From: Desulfovirgula sp.
Lineage (GTDB): Bacteria; Bacillota; Desulfotomaculia; Desulfotomaculales; Desulfovirgulaceae
Assembly (NCBI GenBank): GCA_020725525.1
Contig: DYEX01000127.1
Span: forward strand, 1 to 64,000
Reading direction: 5' to 3'
Length of the DNA: 64,000 bases
Shown one piece after another: positions 10,724 through 18,593 of this stretch. The stretch's first letter is position 1; every line of letters begins with the position of its first letter. A program made the translations under genes and the position numbers. The notes below the pieces were generated by a model, which made no database searches, was not told where the DNA came from, and saw only the letters and a program-made list of their open reading frames with translations.

Positions 10724-11267
10724 AAAAGATATTGGACAGAAGTTGAATTACTGGCGTTGGTTTATTAAAGGGAGCGGTGGCCGACCGGGATATAAAAGGT
10801 TGCTTAATAGGTGGATTTTTATTCATATTGCCGCAGGGTTAGCACTCTCTGTATTTGTCCCCGTTTGTCTGGAGCAAGCCGCCACCGCAGTCTTGATTCC
10901 TTTGTCTGGTATTTTTGTTGGACTTGCTTTTGCTTGGGCTGTAAATTCGCATTCGTTGATACAAAGTGACGAGATACGAACGCTAGCCGAGTATAAAGAA
11001 GGGGGGTTACCTGAATATATTTTCACATATCAAACAGCTATTATGGTAATCTTGTTTACTTTAGTTCTCTGGGGTTTATCTGGTTTAAAAGTATTTGATG
11101 CACGATGGCCAACTACAAGTAAGCCATATTGCTATTTTGTCACAAAGGCTATCCTCTTTACCCTTTCGAGTGTAACGCTTCGGGAATGTTGGCATGTTGT
11201 TTTGGGAACACATTTGTTGCTTTTAATTCAACAAGAAATAAAGAAGCGGAGAGAAAATAGTGGATAG
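10692..11267 (+). CDS. Four-helix membrane protein partnered with the 285-aa protein
   Basis: A 191-residue protein with about four hydrophobic segments (near residues 37-55, 59-77, 113-133 and 147-175) and basic ends, so a polytopic inner-membrane protein is likely. The ATG at 10692 sits close to an AAGGGG; GTG 10707 is an alternative start. It overlaps the upstream gene by 32 bp in another frame. Membrane proteins paired with a cytosolic partner occur as effectors in several abortive-infection systems (Kiwa has a four-helix KwaA, for example), but I see no sequence reason to call this Kiwa. Function unknown. Confidence 0.65.
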   Translation: MAGHTVNEDIKKDIGQKLNYWRWFIKGSGGRPGYKRLLNRWIFIHIAAGLALSVFVPVCLEQAATAVLIPLSGIFVGLAFAWAVNSHSLIQSDEIRTLAEYKEGGLPEYIFTYQTAIMVILFTLVLWGLSGLKVFDARWPTTSKPYCYFVTKAILFTLSSVTLRECWHVVLGTHLLLLIQQEIKKRRENSG

Positions 11268-11917
11268 AGGTGGTAATAGTAAATTAAAATTGCTGGCTAA
11301 GATAAGTAAAATGTACCTAACCTGACCAGAATCCTGTACGCTCGTTATAGATTCTCAAATTAATTCCAAAAATTTTTTAAATTACGTTAGGCGAAAATGA
11401 GGATAAATTTACTTTATCTCAGCATTTTCGCTTGGAATTATAACAGCTATTAATGTCGGATAAGGATTGATAGACGGACTGACATGGATATCAATACAAA
11501 ACAAGATCATAATTTCATTCTCAGATTGCTTAATTTGAGAAATTTGACCTAATTTAATTTGAGAATTTACACTCTCGTGAGTAGCCAAACTTTTTGTGTG
11601 CATACAGGTACAAATAATCAACAAGAATTATCCCTTTTCATTTAATCTGTCTCATTTCACAGAATTTTGGCTTCTGGCTTAGGTGGCAGGAAAAGAAAGA
11701 AGATCGTTAAAGTCCGGGCTTCGGCGGCCAAGATATTTGACCCTTCGAGCCAACCCGCCGGTTTTCGGTGGTCTAATTTGAATAACAGGTTCATGTCATG
11801 CGCTTAAACGTCTTTTGCAACGTTAGTTTTCTTTTTTCTGGATTGTTTGGTTGGCAGTTAAAGCAACCATAATAAATAATTTTTTGAATGGTGAGCCAAC
11901 ACCGGTGGTGAAGACTT
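11268..11917. other. 650-bp intergenic region containing an insertion-element remnant
   Basis: No gene can be supported here. It contains an inverted-repeat remnant (11343-11573) and a further solo copy of the TCTAATTTGAA motif near 11772. The remaining AT-rich DNA up to the HEPN gene shows no clear promoter or terminator. It separates the defence block from the HEPN genes. Confidence 0.6.
11343..11573. mobile_element. Short transposase-less element with inverted IS21-like ends
   Basis: The left end (TTATAGATTCTCAAATTAAT) and right end (AATTTAATTTGAGAATTTAC) are imperfect inverted repeats. Just inside the right end is a second related repeat (TTAATTTGAGAAATTTGACC), the same two-repeat arrangement as at window positions 1-140. 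The 230 bp between contain no open frame worth calling. It is either a MITE-like derivative or a decayed copy of the element that cut the helicase gene. Confidence 0.5.
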
Positions 11918-13471
11918 GTGAGTCAGACAAGGTTGCAACTTCTCCGGTACTTTCAGGAATATGCCAGCATTGTCTATGCCAGCCTTAGCAGGCTTACTGT
12001 ACGTGAGTCCAGAATAACGCACCTGACCCCGGCCCAGCGTGCCCGCCTGCTGGAGGCAGTGGAATGGCTGGAATCCCAGCCCGTATTCCGGGAGCTAGTG
12101 GGGGCTACATGGGATGCTTACCGCGATGAAAAGCATCATTCCAGCAAGTTTTACATAAGATGGGAAAGCGCGGTTAAAAATTTCTTCCGCCGCTCGGGCT
12201 TCTACTTGAATTGCTTTGAGGGGGCGGGTACTTCAGACTGGGTAGGGCTTTTCCAGAAGTACGAACAGGCCTTCCAGGCATGTGAGGCGCTAATAACTTA
12301 CCTTTTGCCCTTAGAGGGTGTGCAGCTGGTGGAATTCCGGGATGGGGTTATTTATCTCCGTCGTGACCCCATAGAATGCGATAGTTTTACAATCAAGCGC
12401 TACTCCAAGGAGGAGCTGGAAGAGCTTTCTGGAAACCGGGTCAACAGAACTTTCTATCCGCAATGCGTCTGGGATACCGAAAGGCTTTCCCATTACTGGT
12501 ATCTGGTAGTCGGCAGCAGGAAGCCGGTTACAGGCATTGGAAAGGTTATTATCGATTTCACTGGCCTAAACAAGATAAAGCGCAGGTCTGCACCTGGCTG
12601 GCTAGCACCTTTCCAGATGGTCCTTTACCGGCTTGTGCTTTATGACTGGATACCGGATGGTTTTCAGCTGCACCGGGAGCTGATTGGTACATGGCCGAGA
12701 GAACTGGAGGGCTTTTGCTGGCCCGCTACCGGGATCCGCTTCTCAGTGGACTCAGTGGAGCGGTTCGAGAAAGAGCAGTACCTGAGTTGGGTACCCTGGT
12801 ATGGCTTCCGCTTGCCCTTTCGGCTTGAATGTGACGATGAGTTGCTCCACGAGCCTCCCGTAGCTCAAGGTACCTCGGTGCTTGAAATGGAGTTCCACGG
12901 GGAGCTGGGAGTTGAAGAGGTGGAGTGGCCTGCAATATGGTTCGAGCTGGGTGAGAAAGCCACGGCGGAGCTGGCGCGGCTCATCAACAAGGACCTTAGC
13001 ATAATCGATACCGAACTGCTAGAACAGTGGCCGTTTTTCCAAAGAGCCCTGGAATACCTCCTGAAGGCCTTCCTTACCGATCCGGACAAGGCCCCCGCCG
13101 AGCAGCTCCTCTGGCACGTAACTACCCTGGAGGCCCTCTTGGGGAGGAAGGAAGACAAACCCATTGTAGGTGCTATCGCAAGGCGTCTGGGCCGGCTCCT
13201 GGGCATAAATGCCAGGGAGAGGGACCGGGTCGGTTATCACTTCCGGAAGCTCTACGAAATCCGCAGTGACCTTGTCCACGGGAACCCCTGGAAGGACTAT
13301 TCCACTCTCTACCTCTACCTGGCCCGGAACTTGGCCCGGCAGGCCTGCCTGCGGTATGCGGAGCTGGCCACCAGCTGCATCCAGAAAGGCAGACCGTTAC
13401 CTAATCGTGACCAAATCATCACCGCTCTGGACGAGGGGTGGTTTGATGAGCTGCTAGGAAAGGAGCCTTAG
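11918..13471 (+). CDS. ApeA-like protein with C-terminal HEPN ribonuclease motif
   Basis: A 517-residue protein starting at GTG 11918. The C-terminal 130 residues are helical and contain R-x4-H (RSDLVHG, Arg 448 and His 453), the catalytic signature of HEPN ribonucleases. The long N-terminal region with many aromatic residues resembles proteins annotated as ApeA or Apea-like HEPN. HEPN proteins usually act as toxins or abortive-infection RNases that cut cellular RNA on phage attack. No adjacent antitoxin is obvious, and a second, broken HEPN gene follows after 93 bp. The HEPN assignment is firm on motif; the defence role is inferred. Confidence 0.65.
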   Translation: MSQTRLQLLRYFQEYASIVYASLSRLTVRESRITHLTPAQRARLLEAVEWLESQPVFRELVGATWDAYRDEKHHSSKFYIRWESAVKNFFRRSGFYLNCFEGAGTSDWVGLFQKYEQAFQACEALITYLLPLEGVQLVEFRDGVIYLRRDPIECDSFTIKRYSKEELEELSGNRVNRTFYPQCVWDTERLSHYWYLVVGSRKPVTGIGKVIIDFTGLNKIKRRSAPGWLAPFQMVLYRLVLYDWIPDGFQLHRELIGTWPRELEGFCWPATGIRFSVDSVERFEKEQYLSWVPWYGFRLPFRLECDDELLHEPPVAQGTSVLEMEFHGELGVEEVEWPAIWFELGEKATAELARLINKDLSIIDTELLEQWPFFQRALEYLLKAFLTDPDKAPAEQLLWHVTTLEALLGRKEDKPIVGAIARRLGRLLGINARERDRVGYHFRKLYEIRSDLVHGNPWKDYSTLYLYLARNLARQACLRYAELATSCIQKGRPLPNRDQIITALDEGWFDELLGKEP

Positions 13472-13564
13472 CAAGCCTGTCATAGAAACGGAAAAGCAAG
13501 CGACCTGTTCTTTGGCAAGGAAATTGTCTGCCATCCGGAGCATTACCAAGAAAGAGGTGAGACA

Positions 13565-14618
13565 GTGCGAAACCTCCCGCCAGATGTGTTGAAAAGGATT
13601 CAGGAGGAGATGTGTCGCCCGGAGGGGACGCTCGAGTTCGATTACGTTTACGAAAAACTTTTTGATCCGGCTGTGCCTCAGGAGGTCATTTTTGAACTGT
13701 CTGCCGGAGCCCACATTTTCCAACTGCTACGCAACGAGCGGCTAGAGCTTGTATTCTACCATTCCTCGCCTGGTACGGGTACCCGCGTGGCTACAGTGGA
13801 CCTAAATTCTATTACCCCCTGTTCCCGGGTGTACATCGCGCTTGTGTGGTCGCCTTCGGAAACAAGGTTATACGTGGGCCCGAGAATTGCCGGGGGAAAA
13901 CTGGTGCGAGTTGAGGGAGTGCCCTCTCCGGTGCGGCTCAGGGTTGGCCAGGATGGACGCATTTATAGGATCGGTGATGCTGGCGTGGAAGTGGGCCACT
14001 ACTCTATGCATCTGGGCGGGCGTTTGGTGTTGCAGCCCACGGCCATAGAGGCTTGGCGGAACACGATCCAGGCGTTGGAGGTGCTTAAGAAAGCAAAGTC
14101 GGAAGATGGTTACGCATTTGAAGTGATTCTGAGCAACTTCATAATCGTTGTGCTGGTGACCGGCTTTGAGACCTACTGCAGAACAAGGTTTTTGGAACTG
14201 GAGTCAGAGAGAGTAACTCCCGACCTGGAGGCCGTGATGGCCGCTTTTTGCTCCCGCTTGACCTTAGAGGACCTGAAGAGGGAGGCGGCGTCCGAGAACC
14301 GCACGGTACTGCAGAAGATGGCTGAGCGGTGGATCAACTTTCAGAACTACGGCTAGGTCAAGAAGGCGTACCGCAAGGCCTTACGGCATAAGGTTTGGCG
14401 AGATAGGAGTCTCCTCCAGTGATCTAGCGCTGCTCCAGCGACTCATCCGCCACCGCCACAGGGTGGTTCACTTCAGCCCGTGGGAAGGCCACCTCCCGAC
14501 GCCCTCGGGGGAACCCGAGTTCTCCAGTCTGAGGCTGGTGGAAAAGGCCATCACCTGCTTCGACCGCTTTGTGGCTAGACTCCATAAGGCCACGCTGGGG
14601 CTGCGTCCCTCTAAGTAG
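13565..14618 (+). pseudogene. Broken second HEPN-domain gene (in-frame stop and frameshift)
   Basis: The first 263 codons run from GTG 13565 to TAG 14354-14356. The protein appears to continue: after the stop and a shift to the +1 frame at about 14385, an open frame runs 77 codons to TAG 14616-14618. It carries a HEPN-type R-x4-H (RHRHRVVHF), which completes a C-terminal HEPN domain. Thus one stop and one shift separate an N-terminal beta-rich domain from the catalytic motif, and the gene is most likely dead. A sequencing error could explain the shift but not both lesions easily. It lies in the same orientation as the intact HEPN gene but is not an obvious duplicate of it. Confidence 0.6.
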
Positions 14619-15000
14619 GATGGCTTGGACATTATGAGGGTCAGCCGTCAGGCCTCCTTTTTCCCGCGGTAACCGTAGCTTGGCCCGGCACCTCGAAAAG
14701 CCGTACCGACTCCTGGGAAGAAGACGTGTATATCTTTATAATATTGGGTATCTTTATATAGAGAAGCTACACCGGACTAGTAAGGAGGCTGAAAACATTC
14801 AATGGGACCAGAAGTCCCAATCCGCTGTCACGATAATTTTGGGGATTTATCTCCAGTGTTGGAGTCGAACTATGAGCCGGTTACCATTATATGGTGTAGC
14901 TTCGCATGGGGCCCCTAACTAAGTTAGACTAGACACTGGTTGTCCTGTCTGGCCTGCTTTCATCTGCGCCAGCAGCGTACCCGCGAGTCACCAAAAATTA
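14619..15000. other. Non-coding interval holding a 141-bp element with inverted-repeat ends
   Basis: No gene is supported. An 11-bp perfect inverted repeat, GAAGCTACACC at 14763-14773 and GGTGTAGCTTC at 14893-14903, bounds a 141-bp segment. Inside it, GGGACCAGAAGTCCC can form a small hairpin. It looks like a short non-autonomous element or a large RNA hairpin. Confidence 0.4.
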
Positions 15001-15029
15001 TTGTCAAATTACTGATTTTACAGTATAAT
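15001..15029 (+). promoter_or_regulatory. Strong sigma-A promoter for the leader RNA and hydrogenase-maturation operon
   Basis: TTGTCA (15001-15006) and TATAAT (15024-15029) are separated by 17 bp, near consensus. Transcription should begin around 15036, just before the structured leader. No other promoter of similar quality is seen before the TM1266-like gene. Confidence 0.75.
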
Positions 15030-15035
15030 TTTTCA

Positions 15036-15193
15036 TAAGTACCCTGACGGATGGGGGCCTGATGGCCCTGAACCGGAGGGGTATGACAACGGCATAACAG
15101 CCTTCCCTGCGAAAAGGGTTTTTCCTGTACTCAAGGGGGCAGCGAAGAACTGGGCAGCAGCCTGCTTTTCGTGGGAGAAAGGCAGGCTTTTTT
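15036..15193 (+). ncRNA. Structured leader RNA or small RNA ending in an intrinsic terminator
   Basis: About 158 nt lie between the promoter and a terminator. TACCC and CGG (15040-15050) pair with CCG and GGGTA (15073-15083), enclosing the tight hairpin GGGCCTGATGGCCC. A second paired region follows, then AGCCTGC...GCAGGCT followed by a T run. This is the layout of a transcription-attenuating riboswitch upstream of the maturation genes, or of a free small RNA. I compared it mentally with fluoride, molybdenum-cofactor, ZTP and c-di-GMP classes and none fits. Confidence 0.5.
15159..15193 (+). terminator. Intrinsic terminator of the leader RNA
   Basis: AGCCTGC (15159-15165) pairs with GCAGGCT (15182-15188), and the stem is followed by TTTTTT. 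It lies about 100 bp upstream of the TM1266-like start, so full-length operon transcription requires read-through. Confidence 0.75.
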
Positions 15194-15292
15194 ATTTACA
15201 TTAATAGCGTCTTTTAAAAAGGGCATGGGTGCGCTCATTTGTGGACGAATTGCGGGGTGCGTTTAAGCTGCGGCGTGGGGGAGGTGTAAGGT

Positions 15293-15544
15293 GTGGAAAG
15301 GCGCATTGGGGTGGTCGGCATCCTGGTCGAAGACCGCCAGCATGCCGCGGGAAAGATCAACAGCATCCTGGGAGAATATGCGGAGATTATTGTGGGGCGC
15401 ATGGGCATACCTTACCGGGAGAAGAACCTTTCGGTCATAGCCCTGATTGTTGACGGCACCACCGACGAAATCGGGGCTATGACGGGAAAACTGGGCAGCA
15501 TCAAAGGGGTGCAGGTGAAAAGCGCCCTGGTGTCCCGCAGGTAA
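15293..15544 (+). CDS. TM1266-like iron-only hydrogenase system regulator
   Basis: An 83-residue protein starting at GTG 15293 after GGAGGTG. It has an ACT/NikR-like alpha-beta pattern and matches the small protein family named after Thermotoga TM1266 that sits next to H-cluster maturation genes (MERRIGVVGI start, RMGIPYREK centre). The family is described as a putative regulator; its ligand is unknown to me. The stop codon TAA coincides with the left end of a ~300-bp repeat inserted directly after the gene. Confidence 0.8.
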   Translation: MERRIGVVGILVEDRQHAAGKINSILGEYAEIIVGRMGIPYREKNLSVIALIVDGTTDEIGAMTGKLGSIKGVQVKSALVSRR

Positions 15545-15841
15545 AACCGTTAAGAGAAGGATGCGGCGCTGTCCGGAGCGAACGACTTGCGAAGCGCCGG
15601 TAACAGCACCCGGTGAAGCGAGGCCGCCGGCTCGGCTCTCGAGGACGCCAAACGAAAGCACATGGAAGAACACCTATTGGTGACACATCGGGCACTTTAA
15701 TATGGTCGGGAGGTAACAGTGTCGATGGCAATCCGCAGAGAGCCAGAGCCGGCCCGAAGCAAGCCGCGGTGCGCATCTTACGCGGAGCACTGGAGTGAGC
15801 GGGGACAGCGCCGCATCCAACCGGGTTCACTGAATATTTAC
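15538..15841. repeat. Structured ~300-bp repeat, copy 1
   Basis: A 16-bp arm GGATGCGGCGCTGTCC (15559-15574) has its exact inverse at 15803-15818. Within it the left conserved arm runs to GAGGACGC (15641-15648) and the right arm resumes at GGCAATCCGCAGAGAGCC (15727-15744). GGCTCTC in the left arm is complementary to GAGAGCC in the right arm. The ~78 bp between the arms differ from copy 2 at 22.2 kb although both arms are nearly identical. The outer right end is CTGAATATTTAC. No protein is encoded. It fills the gap between the TM1266-like gene and aspartase. Confidence 0.8.
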
Positions 15842-15867
15842 TTTACTTTAAAGGGTGTTGGGTTGAG

Positions 15868-17307
15868 GTGTCCTACCGGGTAGAAAAAGATCTGCTGGGT
15901 GAAAGGGAAATCCCCCGGGAGGCCTACTACGGCATCCATACTTTAAGGGCCAAAGAAAATTTTGCCGTGTCCGGGATTCCCGTTCATCGTGAGCTCATCT
16001 GGGCCCTGGCCCTGGTCAAAAAAGCCGCGGCCATGGCCAACAGGGAGATTGGTTTGCTGGAACCCCGCATTGCCGGGGCCATAGTGCAGGCGGCGGAAGA
16101 ACTGGCCGGGGGGCAGTGGCATGATCAAATTGTCGTCGACGCCTTTCAGGGTGGGGCGGGCACTTCCACCAACATGAATGTCAACGAGGTCATTGCCAAC
16201 CGGGCTATTGAAATCCTGGGAGGGACGAAGGGAGATTACTCACTGGTCCATCCGCTGGATCACGTTAACCTGGGTCAGTCCACCAATGACGTTTACCCTA
16301 CGGCCCTGCGGGTGGCGGCCATCAAACTGGTGCGGGAGTTGAGCCAGGCCATGGCCGTGTTGCAGGGGGCCCTGCAGGCCAGGGAAAAGGAGTTTGCCTC
16401 CATACTCAAGATCGGCCGCACCCAGCTGCAGGATGCGGTGCCCGTTACCCTGGGCCAGGAGTTCGGCGCCTACGCCGAGGCGGTAGCCCGGGACTGGTGG
16501 CGTTTGTACAAGGCAGAGGAACGCCTGCGGCAGGTTAACCTGGGTGGGACAGCCGTGGGGACGGGACTCAACGCCAGCCGGCGTTATATCTTCCGGGTGG
16601 TGGAGATACTGCGGGAGCTGACCGGTTTTGGCCTGGCCCGGGCGGAAAATACCGTGGAAGCCACGCAAAATGCCGACATTTTCGCGGAAGTCTCCGGCTT
16701 TGTAAAGACCGCCGCTGTCAACCTGGCCAAGATAGCCGGGGATCTGCGCCTGTTATCTTCCGGCCCCCGGGCGGGGCTGGGGGAAATCGTGCTGCCTGAG
16801 GTGCAGGCCGGTTCATCGATCATGCCCGGCAAGGTCAACCCCGTGATACCTGAGATGGTCACCCAGGTGGCCTACCAGGTGATGGCCGGCGATGTGGCCA
16901 TTAACATGGCCGCGGCTTCCGGGCAGCTGGAGTTGAACGCCTTCCTTCCCCTGATTGCCCACAATTTGCTCCACTCCCTGGAAATGATGACCGGGGCGGC
17001 CAGGTTGCTGGCGGAAAAATGCGTCCGGGGCATTCAAGCTGATGAGGCCCGCTGCCGGCAGTTGCTGGAAGCCAGCCAGGGGGTGGCCACCGCCTTTGTC
17101 CCTTACCTGGGCTACGAGAAGGCTACCGCCATGGTTCTGCGGGCGGTCCGGAGCGGCCGGCCGGTAACGGAACTGCTGGTGGAGGAGGGGTTGTTCACCA
17201 GGGAGGAAATCGAAGCGATCCTGAAGCCGGAAGAGCTGACCACACCGGGTGTGGCCGGCGTGCGGCATTTAAAGCGCTTTTTAACCAGGGAAGGTGATAA
17301 GCCATGA
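15868..17307 (+). CDS. aspA: Aspartate ammonia-lyase
   Basis: A 479-residue fumarase/aspartase superfamily enzyme converting aspartate to fumarate and ammonium. The superfamily signature GSSIMPGKVNP is near residue 316, preceded by the substrate-site stretches GGAGTSTNMNVNEV and HVNLGQSTND. Full length, GTG start. The stop overlaps the HydF start (ATGA), so it is an integral member of the maturation operon. Aspartase next to HydE/F/G is a recurring arrangement; supply of ammonium for the dithiomethylamine bridge of the H-cluster is a plausible but unproven reason. Confidence 0.92.
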   Translation: MSYRVEKDLLGEREIPREAYYGIHTLRAKENFAVSGIPVHRELIWALALVKKAAAMANREIGLLEPRIAGAIVQAAEELAGGQWHDQIVVDAFQGGAGTSTNMNVNEVIANRAIEILGGTKGDYSLVHPLDHVNLGQSTNDVYPTALRVAAIKLVRELSQAMAVLQGALQAREKEFASILKIGRTQLQDAVPVTLGQEFGAYAEAVARDWWRLYKAEERLRQVNLGGTAVGTGLNASRRYIFRVVEILRELTGFGLARAENTVEATQNADIFAEVSGFVKTAAVNLAKIAGDLRLLSSGPRAGLGEIVLPEVQAGSSIMPGKVNPVIPEMVTQVAYQVMAGDVAINMAAASGQLELNAFLPLIAHNLLHSLEMMTGAARLLAEKCVRGIQADEARCRQLLEASQGVATAFVPYLGYEKATAMVLRAVRSGRPVTELLVEEGLFTREEIEAILKPEELTTPGVAGVRHLKRFLTREGDKP

Positions 17308-18584
17308 GCCTGAATGCTACCCCCCGGGGGCAGCGGCTGCATATTGCCCTTTTCGGCCGGCGTAATGCAGGCAAATCCAGCTTAATTAACGCCATAACCA
17401 ACCAGGAAGTGGCCATCGTTTCCGGCATCCCCGGCACGACCACCGATCCCGTGGCCAAGGCCATGGAGCTCCTCCCCCTGGGGCCGGTGATGATTATCGA
17501 CACGGCGGGGTTGGACGATACCGGGGAACTGGGCGCCCTGCGGGTGCAGAAAACCCTGGAGGTGCTCAACAAAACCGACCTCGCCCTGCTGGTGGTGGAT
17601 CCCGGGCGGGGAATTGGGGAATATGAACGGGATGTGGTGAACCGGGCCCGGGAACAAAAAGTGCCGGTGCTGGGAGTAATCAACAAAATTGACCTCTACC
17701 CCGGAGCGGTTAACCGCCCGTGGCAGCAGGAACTGGATGTGCCCTTTGTGGCGGTCAGCGCTTTGACCCGCCGGGGCATCAATGAGTTGAAAATGGCCGT
17801 CGTAAAGGCTGCCCCCAGGGACTGGGCCCTTCCCACCATTGTGGGGGACCTGATTGAACCGGGGGACCTGGTCGTACTGGTCATCCCCATTGACAAGGCT
17901 GCTCCCAGGGGGAGGCTCATCCTCCCGCAGCAGCAGGTAATCCGGGACGTGCTGGAAAACGACGCCGTCGCAGTGATGGTCAAGGAGCGGGAGCTGAAGC
18001 ACGCCCTGGCCAGCATGGCCGTGAAACCGAAGCTGGTGGTTACCGATGCCTCGGCCTATCTCAAGGCCGTGGCCGACACCCCGCCGGATGTGCTTTTCAC
18101 CTCCTTTTCCATCCTGTTTGCCCGCTTTAAAGGAGACCTGCCCACCCTGGTGGCCGGGGCCAGAGCCGTCAAGGATTTAAAGCCCGGCGACAAAATCCTC
18201 ATTGCCGAGGCCTGTACTCATCACCCCATCCAGGATGATATCGGCCGGGTGAAGATCCCCCGCTGGCTCCGGCAGGCGGTGGGAGGGGAACTGGTATTTG
18301 ACGTGGTCAGCGGCGGGAGCACCCTGCCCGAAAATCTCCGGGATTACAGGCTGATCGTGCACTGCGGGGCCTGTATGCTCAACCGCAGGGAAATGCTTTA
18401 CCGGATCATGCAGGCCCAGGAAGCCGGGGTGCCAGTTGTCAATTACGGTGTGTTCATGGCCCACATTCACGGGGTTTTAAAGCGGGCATTATCCCCCTTC
18501 CCCCAGGCTTTAGCCGTTCTGGAAGAGGAACAGGTGGATTTTGAAGATGAGCTGGCCCTTTTGCAGCAGGCATCCCGGACATAG
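17304..18584 (+). CDS. hydF: [FeFe]-hydrogenase maturation GTPase HydF
   Basis: A 426-residue scaffold protein on which the 2Fe subcluster is assembled before transfer to apo-hydrogenase. The N-terminal GTPase domain has G1 GRRNAGKSS, G3 DTAGLDDTGE and G4 NKID. The C-terminal cluster domain has the characteristic CTHH followed after about 50 residues by HCGAC. Starts with ATG overlapping the aspartase stop by 4 bp. Cytosolic. Confidence 0.95.
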   Translation: MSLNATPRGQRLHIALFGRRNAGKSSLINAITNQEVAIVSGIPGTTTDPVAKAMELLPLGPVMIIDTAGLDDTGELGALRVQKTLEVLNKTDLALLVVDPGRGIGEYERDVVNRAREQKVPVLGVINKIDLYPGAVNRPWQQELDVPFVAVSALTRRGINELKMAVVKAAPRDWALPTIVGDLIEPGDLVVLVIPIDKAAPRGRLILPQQQVIRDVLENDAVAVMVKERELKHALASMAVKPKLVVTDASAYLKAVADTPPDVLFTSFSILFARFKGDLPTLVAGARAVKDLKPGDKILIAEACTHHPIQDDIGRVKIPRWLRQAVGGELVFDVVSGGSTLPENLRDYRLIVHCGACMLNRREMLYRIMQAQEAGVPVVNYGVFMAHIHGVLKRALSPFPQALAVLEEEQVDFEDELALLQQASRT

Positions 18585-18593
18585 GTGGTTTAT

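Noticed and set aside
9866-11267. Kiwa (KwaA/KwaB) assignment for the soluble and membrane protein pair
   Set aside because: Only the membrane-plus-soluble logic is shared; gene order differs from kwaA-kwaB and no DUF4868-like motif was recognised.
14840-14905. tRNA-like GTTCGACTCC sequence on the minus strand
   Set aside because: The flanking bases do not form a T stem or acceptor stem, so no tRNA fold is possible.
14680-14922. 80-codon open frame in the accessory intergenic region
   Set aside because: No ribosome-binding site, no recognisable protein, and it coincides with the inverted-repeat element.
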